NCBI GenBank assembly: GCA_029938605.1
Contig: JAOZUO010000014.1
Span: 1 to 47,857 of the forward strand
Reading direction: 5' to 3'
DNA length: 47,857 nt
From: Deltaproteobacteria bacterium
GTDB taxonomy: Bacteria; Myxococcota_A; Polyangia; HGW-17; JAJRWW01
Every line of letters begins with the position of its first letter. Position 1 is the first letter of the stretch. A model generated the notes under the pieces. The model saw only the letters and a list, made by a program, of their open reading frames with translations. It was not told where the DNA came from and searched no databases. A program made the position numbers and the translations under genes. Shown here in pieces: positions 1-8,525 of the stretch.

Positions 1-173
1 AAACAGTCCGGGGTTTCAGGCCTTCAAGCGGATGGCCAGTGTGCGGCAAGCGCAGGTATCCCCATTGTACGGGAGATTGTCGGTCGTTCCATACTGTCTG
101 ATATATTAGCCAGGCCGTTTGGTCCGCAACGCCGCGACGAAAGCATCCGACACAGTATCGAGAGCTGATCACC

Positions 174-744
174 ATGGACGCCCGGGAGCCCGGGGAGACG
201 GAGCCAACCACCCTCGACGTGCTCGTGCCCGTGGGCGCCCCCCAGGGAGAGCGCTCACGACGTTTGCTCGCATTGGCCGGACGCAAGGGACTGGGAGACA
301 ACACCTCCGTCAAGGGACTCGGCGACCTCGGCTCCGGTCTTCCGGCGGCCTTCGACGAGGCTTTCATTTCCTACCAGGCCGACTTCTGCGCTGACTGGAA
401 GCACATCTGCGACTACGTGGAGGCGGCACGCAAAGTCCTCTGGGGACTTGACACAGAGACCTGGGCCAAACAAATGAAGGATGCGATCTGGGGCCGCGAG
501 CCAGACACCAGGGACAAGCTATTGGCAAAGGCGCACAAGCATCGGCTCAAGGACCTGCCCACAGATCTGGACAACAAGTGCCCGGTCGGTGGCCCTTTCT
601 CACTACGTGAAACACAACTGGCACCGCATGCATTCAGCACAGCGTAAGGCCGAGGGACTCCCCTTCGTCAGCGCTAGAGCCGAAGCCCAGGTCCGAGACC
701 GGAGCAAGAAGCGCTTCAACGTCGCCGGCAGGGTGACACCATGA
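174..744 (+). pseudogene. Frameshifted DDE-type transposase remnant
   Basis: Two reading frames together read like the C-terminal half of an IS transposase. The first (from 174) gives a stretch with YQADFCADWKHICDYVEAAR and then a helical segment; the D-W-x-H-x-x-(D/E)-Y-x-x-x-A pattern resembles the second catalytic Asp region of DDE transposases. The second frame, used from about 590 to the stop at 742-744, gives HYVKHNWHRM...AEGLPFVSARAEAQVRDRSK, close to the transposase C-terminal pattern N-x-x-R-M-x-Y-x-x-x-R-x-x-G-L-P-x-x-S-x-x-x-E that carries the catalytic Glu. A shift of frame between about 585 and 600 separates them, and no intact N-terminal half is visible, so the gene is broken. 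The IS family is uncertain (ISKra4-like or a related group); no terminal inverted repeats were found. Confidence 0.5.
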
Positions 745-1076
745 CGCGAATCCACACACTGGCAGTCCGTACTCTTCATGCCGGCATGAAGCTTGGGCCC
801 GTGTCCGTGTCTTCCGTCATCCCGACTCCGATGCCCCGGCCTCCGACCACAAGCCTGTGGCCCCTGGCACGCGCCCACGTCCCACGTCCCACGTCCCACG
901 TCCCACGTCCCACGTCCCGCGCCCCGCGCCCCGCAGCCCCGCAGCCCACGGACGCGGCACCTCCGGCGCCAGCGGGGAACGTCTGTGATCAAATGGGCGT
1001 CGAGGCGCCCGATTGCCAATCAGGGCGACCTGTGGTTCATTGTCGCCTGGCCGCCCATTGGCCCTAAGGTAGGAAC
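745..1076. other. Non-coding interval upstream of gltX
   Basis: About 330 bases with no convincing gene. It contains the 7-bp tandem repeat at 874-915, followed by degenerate C/G-rich repeats to about 950. No clear T-box, terminator or strong promoter was seen upstream of gltX. A weak GGTAGGAAC stretch lies just before the gltX start. Confidence 0.5.
874..915. repeat. Six tandem copies of a 7-bp unit (CCCACGT)
   Basis: The unit CCCACGT is repeated six times without interruption and then decays into CCCGCG-type repeats. It lies outside any supported gene, so its length is probably free to vary by slippage. It also contains overlapping ACGT palindromes, but no function can be assigned. Confidence 0.9.
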
Positions 1077-2594
1077 ATGGCAGAGATTCGCGTTCGCTTC
1101 CCCCCCTCCCCCACCGGGTATCTACACATCGGCGGCGCCCGCACGGCGCTGTACAACTGGCTGCTGGTCAAAAAGCTCGGTGGCAAGCTGGTGCTCCGCA
1201 TCGAGGACACCGACGTGGAACGATCCACCGAGGCCTCCGCCCAGGCCATCCTGGACGGCCTGAAGTGGATGGGCATCACCTGGGACGAGGGGCCCTACCT
1301 CCAGTCCGACTACGCTGAACATCACCGGGAGACCGCCGAGGCGCTGGTGCAAAAGGGCGCGGCCTATCGGTGCTACTGCACCAAGGAGGAGCTGGCCGCC
1401 AAGCGGGAGGCCGCCCAGGCCGCCAAGAAGAGCTTCCAGGGCTACGACGGCACCTGTCGAGATCTCACCGACGAGCAGCGGGCCGCCTTCGAGTCCGAGG
1501 GACGCGAATCCGTGGTGCGCTTCCGTGTGCCCCGCCAAGAGGGCAGCGTCGGGTTCAACGACCTGGTCTTCGGTCTCACGGAGGTGAGCCTGGCGGAGTT
1601 GGACGACTTCGTCATCGTGCGCTCCAACGGCGTGCCCCTGTACGTGCTCAGCAACGTCGCGGACGACCACCGGGACCGCATCACCCTGGTGCTCCGGGGC
1701 GCGGACCATCTGGTGAACACCCCCAAGCAGGTGATGCTGTACCAGGCCATGGGCTGGGACGTGCCGCAATTCGCCCACATGGCGCTGACCCTGGACCCGA
1801 AGAAAGCCAAAATCTCCAAGCGACGCCACGGCGAAGTAGTGACGGTGCAGTTCTACCGGGACCACGGCTTTTTGCCCTGGGCCTTTTGCAACTTCATGGC
1901 CATGCTGGGGTGGTCCACCGGAGACGACCGGGAGCTTTACGAAACCCCCGAGGATCTCATCCGAGCCTTCTCCATCGAAGGCATGGCCAAGCGCAACTCC
2001 GTGTTCAACTACCGCAAGGGCGACCCGAAGTTCATCACCGACCCCAAGGCCCTCCACATCAACGCGCTCCACCTGCGCACCATGGCCGTGGCGGACCTGG
2101 CGCCCCATGTAAAACAGCAGCTCGAGGCGGCCTCCATCTGGGATACGGCCTGGGACGAGGGAGGCGACCGGCGGACGTGGTTCCTCGAGCTTCTGGAGCT
2201 CATCCGCGTGCGGTACCACCTGCTCACGGACTTCGTGACCCTGGCCCGGGCGTTCTTCGACGACGACTACCCCATGGACGCCAAGGCCACCAAAAAGTCC
2301 CTGCGCAAGGACCCGGCCCTGGCCCAATACCTACCGCAGCTCGCCGAGCGCCTCGAGGGACTCGAGACCTACAACCTGGAGACCACCGAAACGACGCTGC
2401 GGGCGCTCTGCGAGGAACTCTCCATCAAGCCGGGGCTGTTGATCAACGCCTCCCGGGTTGCCATCACAGGCCAGGGCGTGGGCCCGGGCATCTTCGACGT
2501 GTTCACGGCCTTGGGCCAAGACCGCACCTGCGCGCGTCTGCGTGACAAAGCCAAGCTGGTCGAGCAGCCCGCTACACCCTCACCCCAGTCCTGA
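1077..2594 (+). CDS. gltX: Glutamyl-tRNA synthetase
   Basis: Class I aminoacyl-tRNA synthetase that charges tRNA-Glu with glutamate in the cytoplasm. The N-terminus PPSPTGYLHIGGARTALYNW carries the HIGH-type signature (HIGG, residues 17-20), and KISKR at residues 245-249 is the KMSKS-type loop. At 505 residues it has the usual bacterial GluRS length, with a helical anticodon-binding C-terminal half. The ATG follows GGTAGGAAC, a moderate ribosome binding site. It is transcribed alone; the next gene is convergent. Non-discriminating behaviour (charging tRNA-Gln as well) cannot be judged from this window. Confidence 0.97.
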   Translation: MAEIRVRFPPSPTGYLHIGGARTALYNWLLVKKLGGKLVLRIEDTDVERSTEASAQAILDGLKWMGITWDEGPYLQSDYAEHHRETAEALVQKGAAYRCYCTKEELAAKREAAQAAKKSFQGYDGTCRDLTDEQRAAFESEGRESVVRFRVPRQEGSVGFNDLVFGLTEVSLAELDDFVIVRSNGVPLYVLSNVADDHRDRITLVLRGADHLVNTPKQVMLYQAMGWDVPQFAHMALTLDPKKAKISKRRHGEVVTVQFYRDHGFLPWAFCNFMAMLGWSTGDDRELYETPEDLIRAFSIEGMAKRNSVFNYRKGDPKFITDPKALHINALHLRTMAVADLAPHVKQQLEAASIWDTAWDEGGDRRTWFLELLELIRVRYHLLTDFVTLARAFFDDDYPMDAKATKKSLRKDPALAQYLPQLAERLEGLETYNLETTETTLRALCEELSIKPGLLINASRVAITGQGVGPGIFDVFTALGQDRTCARLRDKAKLVEQPATPSPQS

Positions 2595-2674
2595 AAACCT
2601 GTCATCCCGAGCAATGCGAAGGCTCTCTCCCCGGGGAACCAATTACGGTAGGAAGCGGGGCCTTGGGGTAAGGT

Positions 2675-3163
2675 CTACATCCCGTACTTTTCGCGGAGGC
2701 GGTCGGTGGCTTCCATGATCTCGTGGGGGGAGCGGTAGGAGCTGATGATCTTCTGTAGCTCGCGGTCGTAGGCTTGGCGCTGGACCTCGCGCTTTTCGTC
2801 GTAGGCCTTCTGAATCAGATCGACGAGCTCGTCGAAATCGGCCGGCTTGGTCAGAAAGTTCACCGCGTTCAGGAGGCCACTTTTGTGAGCGGCCTCGACG
2901 GTCCCGTGACCCGTCAAGATGATCGCCCGTAGGGTCGGCTGGAGCTCCTGCAGCTTCTCCAGCACCTCCAGGCCGTCCATTCCGGGCATCTTCAGGTCAA
3001 CCACCGCGACATCGAACCGCCGGTGCTCCGCGGCCGAGACGGCCTCCGAGCCGCTAAGGGTCCCAACCACAGAAAACCCCCTCCGAAGCATTCGTTTCCG
3101 GAGATTACTCACCAACTCTTCTTCGTCATCGACCAGTAAAACGCTGATCGCTTGTTCTTTCAT
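2675..3163 (-). CDS. Receiver-only response regulator
   Basis: Single CheY-like receiver domain with a short helical C-terminal tail and no DNA-binding or enzymatic output domain. The acidic pocket is D12-D13, the phosphoacceptor is D56 (VVDLKMPGMDG), the switch Thr is T84 (LTGHG) and the conserved Lys is K106 (TKP). The LKMPG...LTGHG signature is shared with the receivers encoded at 8526-9011 and 12699-13910 and, less exactly, with the one fused to the transporter at 6351, so they are probably paralogues in one phosphorelay. The start codon overlaps the stop of the upstream NifU-like gene (ATGA), which implies translational coupling. With no output domain it probably acts as a phosphate shuttle, phosphate sink or protein-interaction switch; the partner is unknown. 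Confidence 0.9.
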   Translation of the reverse strand: MKEQAISVLLVDDEEELVSNLRKRMLRRGFSVVGTLSGSEAVSAAEHRRFDVAVVDLKMPGMDGLEVLEKLQELQPTLRAIILTGHGTVEAAHKSGLLNAVNFLTKPADFDELVDLIQKAYDEKREVQRQAYDRELQKIISSYRSPHEIMEATDRLREKYGM

Positions 3164-3624
3164 AGGGTCACCTCTCCGTTTTTCGGCGCACGTCGATGCG
3201 CAAAAGAACGATCGTGCGGGTTGGAGCTTGCCATCTCACGTTCCCGATAATTCACAATGGCAGCCCCCAGCGCAAGTATCGGAAGCCGGGCGTAACAAGC
3301 CCGTCGGCGGGGCAGGCCCTCCAGTGCCGATATGACCTGCTCGGCCGTGATCTCCGCTGCCTGGCTGAGACTCCTCCCCGACAGCATCTCCGAGAACACC
3401 GAGCCAGAAGCGATGGCCGAGGCGCACCCGAAGGAGCGGCACCGCACGCCGCCGATGACCTCATCGTCATCCACTCGGAGCGCGAGCTCAATCAGATCCT
3501 CCAAATGACCACTGGTGGCACAACCGATCCCGTTGACGCCGTTGATGGCTTCGGTGTTTTTCGGACTCATGAAATGCTTGGCTGCTGCCTCACTGTACGT
3601 GTCGATCTCATTCAATTTTCCCAT
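3160..3624 (-). CDS. NifU/IscU-like iron-sulfur scaffold protein with altered ligands
   Basis: Matches the IscU/NifU N-terminal scaffold family along its length: YSEAAAKHFMSPKN at the start, FGCASAIASGS in the middle and an LPRRRACYARL segment at the end. Family members assemble Fe-S clusters on three Cys and an Asp. Here C67 (FGCASA) and C110 are kept, but the first site reads CATSGH instead of the usual (P)xCGD: the Cys-Gly-Asp positions become S38-G39-H40, with a Cys three residues upstream (C35). The residue before C110 is Ala rather than the His of IscU. It may hold a cluster differently or have become a sensor or partner protein. I chose the ATG at 3624 because GGGAGG lies just upstream; the open frame extends 41 codons further. 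No cysteine desulfurase is nearby; the gene is coupled to a receiver protein. Confidence 0.8.
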   Translation of the reverse strand: MGKLNEIDTYSEAAAKHFMSPKNTEAINGVNGIGCATSGHLEDLIELALRVDDDEVIGGVRCRSFGCASAIASGSVFSEMLSGRSLSQAAEITAEQVISALEGLPRRRACYARLPILALGAAIVNYREREMASSNPHDRSFAHRRAPKNGEVTL

Positions 3625-3811
3625 CTCCGCCTCCCTTGTGCCCAGCACCCAAATCCATTCTCCCGTCTCCTCAACGAGAACGGGAAGGACTGCGTCGAAA
3701 TCTCGACCCGTCCTCGACTCCGATATTGCACGGTTCCCTCGGACCACCCAATCCCGGGAACAGCGAATCCGGCGTGGTGGTAATTGCTACAGCCTCCTAA
3801 GGAGCGGTCGC

Positions 3812-4012
3812 CTAATCTCCATTGATCACCCGAAGGGCTACCGCCGCGACAATGACGAGAAACGGCAGGCCCCATAAAAGGAGCAGGAAACGTCCCGGGC
3901 TCTGTTCTGGCTGGGTCGCGCCATCTCCCGAGGTTTTTTCGGTCATTAATGGGGCTTCCTTAGTCTCAGCAGTCTTCTTGGGAGTGGCAGAGCGGTGTTT
4001 ACGACTTTTCAT
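3812..4012 (-). CDS. Small single-pass membrane protein
   Basis: A 66-residue protein with a Lys/Arg/Ser/Thr-rich hydrophilic N-terminal half and one C-terminal membrane segment of about 20 residues (FLLLLWGLPFLVIVAAVALR), so it is probably tail-anchored with the basic part in the cytoplasm. The start is supported by a strong ribosome binding site (GGAGGA six bases before ATG). No family was recognised. It lies in the same direction as, and just upstream of, the NifU-like and receiver genes, and may belong to their transcript. Confidence 0.6.
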   Translation of the reverse strand: MKSRKHRSATPKKTAETKEAPLMTEKTSGDGATQPEQSPGRFLLLLWGLPFLVIVAAVALRVINGD

Positions 4013-4113
4013 GGGCTTCCTCCGTACAGGACGCAGGCACCGTCACCTACCGATGGCGCAGTGGCTGGTCCGAATGAATTGTTTTTTCGAAATACGTGCG
4101 TCGGGATCAGACG

Positions 4114-4443
4114 CTACTGGAGGGGTGGTCGATCGATCCGCCGGAGATGTCCCGAAAGCAGAGCCCGTTCAAAGGGAGGCCAGGACCACGCCGTGGGGAG
4201 CGCTGGGAGAGCGCCCCCCTCACTGACGACGCCTGACCAATCTGAGTCTGGGGTGGGATCTTCTTGCTGGTTCCCAGGCGGTACGCCCTGGGGAGCGGAC
4301 GACACCTCAACGGTCGAGTTAATGTTCGTGAAGGTCCCTCCCTGGGAGGAGGCCGCGGACGCCAGACCTACGGAAAAGACCAGCGCCCAAATCACTGCAA
4401 TACGCCTGTAATCGAGCGCGTGTCGGGTACCAGTCACGATCAT
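4114..4443 (-). CDS. Possible small secreted protein
   Basis: The first 32 residues look like a signal peptide: a basic stretch (DYRR), a hydrophobic core (IAVIWALVFSVGLA) and an A-S-A cleavage region. The remaining roughly 75 residues are rich in Pro, Ser, Gly and acidic residues and match nothing I recognise. There is no good ribosome binding site before the start at 4443, and the C-terminal half has little protein-like character, so the call is tentative. If real, it would be the first gene of the leftward block that continues with the small membrane protein. Confidence 0.35.
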   Translation of the reverse strand: MIVTGTRHALDYRRIAVIWALVFSVGLASAASSQGGTFTNINSTVEVSSAPQGVPPGNQQEDPTPDSDWSGVVSEGGALPALPTAWSWPPFERALLSGHLRRIDRPPLQ

Positions 4444-4608
4444 TTATATAGTCACTGGATTGGGGTGAGGCAAGTGCAATCGGTGACGGAACGTCGCGAA
4501 ATTCATGGGGTAGCGGTTTCCGCCATACCTGTTTCATCTATAGCACCAGGGGTCTTTGGCGCTCTGGCCGATGCCCCTATGCGGCAGCGTAATGCACATT
4601 GATATGTA
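4444..4608. promoter_or_regulatory. Divergent intergenic region between the leftward block and the kinase operon
   Basis: This 165-base gap separates the two oppositely transcribed halves of the signalling cluster and must carry their promoters. It is visibly more AT-rich than its surroundings (for example TTTATATAG near 4443-4451 and GATATGTAATG before the kinase start). No confident -35/-10 pair or sigma-54 site could be fixed by eye. Confidence 0.4.
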
Positions 4609-6354
4609 ATGAGTCACTACAACCCCGACAAGCTTGAGGCGCAGAGCCAAGCCAAGGCGCCCATCCACGATCAGGCGTACTTCTCACGGCTGCGACGGAA
4701 GCTTCGCTGGCAGATGATGTTCGCCTATCTGACGCCGCTCATCCTGGTCTCGGTGGTATTTCACCTGCAGTACAACACCACGCTTCGCGAAGGCATCGAC
4801 AATCACCTCAAGTCCATCGCCGATCACCAGCGCAACATCGTGGATCTCTATCTGAGGGAGCGGGTCTCGAATCTCAGAAGTGCCTTGCGCTTCGGCGCAC
4901 ACTCCATCATCGGCGACCGGGTAGACATGCGGAAGCTCCTTGCGGATTTGCAACAGGAGAGCCCCGCCTTTGAGGACGTGGGTCTCTTCGACGACAGCGG
5001 GAAGCTGATCGCCTATGCCGGGCCGCACAAATCGCTCATCGGAAAAAACTACCGCCAAGAGACCTGGTGGCAGCGACTGCACGGCCAAAAAGGCACCCAC
5101 CTCATCAGCGATGTCTATCTGGGATTCCGGCGACGACCGCACTTCATCATCGCCGTCCGCCACCGTCTACACGGCAAGCAATGGACGCTCCGGGCGAGCG
5201 TGGATCCCAAGCGGTTCTCCGAGTTTGTGCGCAGCTCTTACATGATCAAGACCGCGGACGCGCTCATCGTCAACGCCCAGGGCAAACGACAGACGATTCA
5301 ACCCCCAAACGGCACCTCCTCGGAGATCATCGGGGTCCCTCAGCGCACACGCCATTGTCAGGTGAAGGAGGCGACCTTCCACGGCCGAAAATACGTCACG
5401 GCCTACGCCTGGCTCGAAGCACACAACTGGGTGCTCGTGGTCCGAGTGGACAAGTCCGCCGCCTACACCCCGCTTCGACGAGCGACGTACTATCTGTTCG
5501 GAGCCGTGCTTGTGGCGGTCCTGCTGATCGTGGTGCTGGTCATCCGGAACTCGAGCCGAATGGTCGGCAAGCTCGAGCAGGCCGATCTGGCCAGGGCCGA
5601 TCTCAGGGGGCAACTCTTTCACGCGGCGAAGCTGGCGTCGGTGGGTGAAATGGCGGCCGGGGTGGCGCACGAAATCAACAACCCCCTGGCGATCATCTAC
5701 GAGGAGACGGGCATGATGAAGGACTCGCTCGATCCTCAGTTCGCGCAAAAGGTCGATCTCGACGACTTCTCAGAGCGGCTCAACGCCATTGAGGAGGCCG
5801 CCCTGCGTGGCCGATCCGTCACACGCAAGCTGCTGGCGTTTGCGCGCGAGCACGAGTCGGGGACAGAGCCGACGAAATTGAATCTCCTCCTGAAGCGGGC
5901 GCTCAAGGTCAAAGACACCGAGTTCAAGGTATCCAATATCGAGACCACGCTGAACCTCGCCCCGGACCTTCCAGAGGTGGAGATCAATCGCAACCAGTTG
6001 GATCAGGTGGTGCTCAACCTCCTGAACAACGCGAAGGACGCCATTGGAGAAGGCGGACACATCACCCTCAGGACACGATCCGGAAAGGGCAGGGTCTGCT
6101 TCGACATTCAGGACACCGGCTGCGGCATGACGCCCGACCAGCTCGAAAAGGCCTTTTTTCCCTTCTATACGACCAAGGAGGTTGGAAAGGGCACCGGTCT
6201 GGGACTGTCCATCAGCTACGGGATCGTCAGCTCCATGGGCGGGAGTATCGAAGTGGACAGCGACATCGGTCGGGGTACGACCTTCACGGTGTCGCTCCCT
6301 CAGGCGGACCCTGTTGACGACGAAACGAACAAAAATTTGGAGAAAAACAAATGA
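4609..6354 (+). CDS. Membrane sensor histidine kinase (dCache-like sensor, HisKA, HATPase)
   Basis: Membrane-bound sensor kinase of 581 residues. The first membrane segment is about residues 36-55, then an extracytoplasmic domain of about 235 residues with the pattern of a double-Cache ligand-binding module (VGLFDDSGKLIAYAG), and a second membrane segment at about 294-312. The cytoplasmic part has a HisKA dimerisation helix with the phosphorylated His H354 (GVAHEINNP), an N-box around residues 462-478 (NQLDQVVLNLLNNAKDAI), a G1 box DTGCGM (502-507) and a G2 box GKGTGLGLS (527-534). Its stop overlaps the start of the receiver-transporter fusion (ATGA), so the fused receiver is its most likely partner. 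The ligand is unknown; a small anion also moved by the transporter would fit. The ribosome binding site before the ATG is weak. Confidence 0.92.
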   Translation: MSHYNPDKLEAQSQAKAPIHDQAYFSRLRRKLRWQMMFAYLTPLILVSVVFHLQYNTTLREGIDNHLKSIADHQRNIVDLYLRERVSNLRSALRFGAHSIIGDRVDMRKLLADLQQESPAFEDVGLFDDSGKLIAYAGPHKSLIGKNYRQETWWQRLHGQKGTHLISDVYLGFRRRPHFIIAVRHRLHGKQWTLRASVDPKRFSEFVRSSYMIKTADALIVNAQGKRQTIQPPNGTSSEIIGVPQRTRHCQVKEATFHGRKYVTAYAWLEAHNWVLVVRVDKSAAYTPLRRATYYLFGAVLVAVLLIVVLVIRNSSRMVGKLEQADLARADLRGQLFHAAKLASVGEMAAGVAHEINNPLAIIYEETGMMKDSLDPQFAQKVDLDDFSERLNAIEEAALRGRSVTRKLLAFAREHESGTEPTKLNLLLKRALKVKDTEFKVSNIETTLNLAPDLPEVEINRNQLDQVVLNLLNNAKDAIGEGGHITLRTRSGKGRVCFDIQDTGCGMTPDQLEKAFFPFYTTKEVGKGTGLGLSISYGIVSSMGGSIEVDSDIGRGTTFTVSLPQADPVDDETNKNLEKNK

Positions 6355-8504
6355 GCGGTAAGGATCAAGATCACCCAGACAACAACAAACAGAAGGAGAC
6401 GTCAGTCTCTGAGTCCAAGTCTGAATCCAAGTCCGAATCCGAATCCGAATCCGAGCCCAGAGAGAAAGAGCGGCCGCTTCAGGTTCTTCTCATCGACGAC
6501 GAGGATCGCTTCCGTACCAGCCTGGCGAAGCGGCTCACCCTTCGCGGATACGATATCGACCATGTGGGTGACCCCGAAGAGGCCATCCGTCGGGTGAGGC
6601 AACGCAGGCCGGATGTGGTGCTCCTGGATCGCCAGATGCCCAAGATGACCGGTGAGGAGGTCCTCAAGTCTCTCAAGCGCATCGCTCCCGAAATCCAGGT
6701 CATCATGTTGACCGGACACGCCAGCCTGGACTCGGCGGCAACCACCGGCCGCCTCGAAGCCTTCGCCTACCTCGAAAAACCATGTGAGATCGAAGAGCTG
6801 ACCTGCAACATCGAAGCCGCCGGGCGTGAGAAGGGCTACGCCATGGCCCGGATGGAGATCCCCCGGGTGACGTCCCGCTCCATCCTGGGGTGGCTGTGGG
6901 GGGCCCAGAACTTCCGCCCCGGGATCATGCTCCTGGGCGCGCTGATGTTCACCAGCATCGTACTGATGCCGACCTCGGATCGGCTGACCAGCCTCCTGTC
7001 CACGCCCAAGACCGGTAAGAAGGGCGACCCCGTCGCGGGCTACGCCGGCTATCTGAACATGAAGCCGGGCGAGACCATCGCCGGTCAGTACAGCCGTAAG
7101 TCGAAAAGAGGCGTCAAGTCCAAGGGTCCCGACGGTAGCCAGGTCGTCAAACCACTCAGCGCCGAAAAAACCGCCCAGGCGGCCATGGTGATGATCGGGA
7201 TCCTGCTGGTGGCCGCGCTCTTCTGGGCCACCGGTGCCATGCCCATCGGGATCACCGCGCTGCTGGTGGGGCTGCTCATGTACCTGTTCCAGGTGTTCCC
7301 ACCCAACCTGGTGGCCAAGGCCTACGCGAAGGATGCGGTGATCTTCATCATGGGCATCCTGGCCTTGGCGGTGGGAATCGCAAAAACAGGCCTGGATCGA
7401 CGCATCGGCATGATCCTGCTCCGCTCGAGTAAGTCGCTCACGAGGTACCTGTTCATCTTTCTGCCCCTGTTGGCGGTCACGGCATCCTTCCTCTCGGAGC
7501 ACGCGCTGATCGCCTTTTTGGTGCCGATCCTGATGATGGTGTACATGGCCACGGCGAAGATCGCGGGCCACACCCGCAACAGGCAATTGGCGGTGCTGAT
7601 GCTGCTGTCGGTGTGCTTCGCGGCCAACATGGGCGGGCCGGGGTCGCCGGCCGCCGGCGGGCGCAACGCGGTGATGATCGGCATCCTCTCGGACTATGGG
7701 ATCGCGCCGAGCTTTGGGCAGTGGGTCATGTACGGCCTGCCCTTTGTGCCGGTAATGGCCCTGGTGGTGGCCGCCTACTTCTATCTACGCTTTCGCAAGA
7801 CCATCCGGGCCACTGACCTGAACATCTCGGATATCGTCCAGAACGAAGCCCGGAAGCTGGGCAAGATGACCCGTTCGGAATACCTGGCAGCGGGGATCCT
7901 GGTCCTGGTCATCGGTTTGTGGATCACCATGAGCGGGACCCTCGGCATGGGGGGACCGGTGCTGCTGGGTATCGTGGCCATGGCGGCCGTCAAGATCGTC
8001 ACCTGGCGGGACATCAACAAGATCTCCTGGGATGTGGTCGCCCTCTACGCGAGCGCCTGCGCCCTGGGTGTCGGGCTGTCCTACACCGGCGCCTCGCTCT
8101 GGATCGCCTCGGGTTTCGTGGACTCCCTGCCCGGCTTCCTTCGAAGCGGTGAAGGCCTCTGCGTCGCCACGAGCCTGTTCACCGGAGTGCTCACCAACAT
8201 CATGAGCGATGGTGCCACGGTCTCGGCGGTGGGGCCAATCACCGTGCCCATGGCCTCGGTGTCGGGTACCCACCCCTGGATGGTGGGGCTGGCAACGGCC
8301 TTCGCGTCGTCCTTTGCCAACGCCCTCATCATCGGGACCCCCAACAACGCCATCGCCTACTCCCTGGCGAAGGACTCCGAGACCGGCGAGCAGCTCATCA
8401 CCATGGGCGATTTTCTAAAGCATGGGGTGGTGGTGACCCTCCTGGCCTTTGTAGTACTCTGGGGCTGGGTTATCTTCGGCTATTGGCAGTGGATCGGGTT
8501 CTAG
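6351..8504 (+). CDS. Receiver domain fused to SLC13/DASS-family anion transporter
   Basis: A 717-residue fusion. Residues 1-40 are a hydrophilic leader with a Ser-Glu-Ser-Lys repeat (18-35). Residues 42-155 are a complete receiver: D49-D50 acidic pocket, phosphoacceptor D93 (LLDRQMP), T121 (LTGHAS), K143 (EKP). From about residue 190 the protein is a polytopic permease of the divalent anion:sodium symporter type (SLC13/DASS). It shows the two inverted half-repeats: GGPGSPAAGGRN and TNIMSDGATVSAVGPI at the substrate and sodium sites, and the late IIGTPNNAIAYSL motif. Substrates of the family are sulfate, di- or tricarboxylates; which applies here is not visible. The start overlaps the kinase stop, so transport is probably gated by phosphorylation of the attached receiver. 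No frameshift is seen at the junction, so the fusion looks genuine. Confidence 0.92.
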   Translation: MSGKDQDHPDNNKQKETSVSESKSESKSESESESEPREKERPLQVLLIDDEDRFRTSLAKRLTLRGYDIDHVGDPEEAIRRVRQRRPDVVLLDRQMPKMTGEEVLKSLKRIAPEIQVIMLTGHASLDSAATTGRLEAFAYLEKPCEIEELTCNIEAAGREKGYAMARMEIPRVTSRSILGWLWGAQNFRPGIMLLGALMFTSIVLMPTSDRLTSLLSTPKTGKKGDPVAGYAGYLNMKPGETIAGQYSRKSKRGVKSKGPDGSQVVKPLSAEKTAQAAMVMIGILLVAALFWATGAMPIGITALLVGLLMYLFQVFPPNLVAKAYAKDAVIFIMGILALAVGIAKTGLDRRIGMILLRSSKSLTRYLFIFLPLLAVTASFLSEHALIAFLVPILMMVYMATAKIAGHTRNRQLAVLMLLSVCFAANMGGPGSPAAGGRNAVMIGILSDYGIAPSFGQWVMYGLPFVPVMALVVAAYFYLRFRKTIRATDLNISDIVQNEARKLGKMTRSEYLAAGILVLVIGLWITMSGTLGMGGPVLLGIVAMAAVKIVTWRDINKISWDVVALYASACALGVGLSYTGASLWIASGFVDSLPGFLRSGEGLCVATSLFTGVLTNIMSDGATVSAVGPITVPMASVSGTHPWMVGLATAFASSFANALIIGTPNNAIAYSLAKDSETGEQLITMGDFLKHGVVVTLLAFVVLWGWVIFGYWQWIGF

Positions 8505-8525
8505 CGAGAGACAAGGAGACGGACC

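Noticed and set aside
2595-2674. Rho-independent terminator between gltX and the convergent receiver gene
   Set aside because: A CCCCGGGG palindrome is present but no T-run follows on either strand.
3612-3875. 87-codon minus-strand frame between the small membrane protein and the NifU-like gene
   Set aside because: Its translation is Arg/Gly/Ser-rich without hydrophobic core or motif, and it overlaps the well-supported NifU-like start and small membrane gene.
4450-4605. Possible sigma-54 promoter (GG-N10-GC spacing in GGTGAGGCAAGTGC) before the kinase operon
   Set aside because: Only the invariant dinucleotides fit; the rest of the consensus does not, and no sigma-54 activator gene was found in the window.
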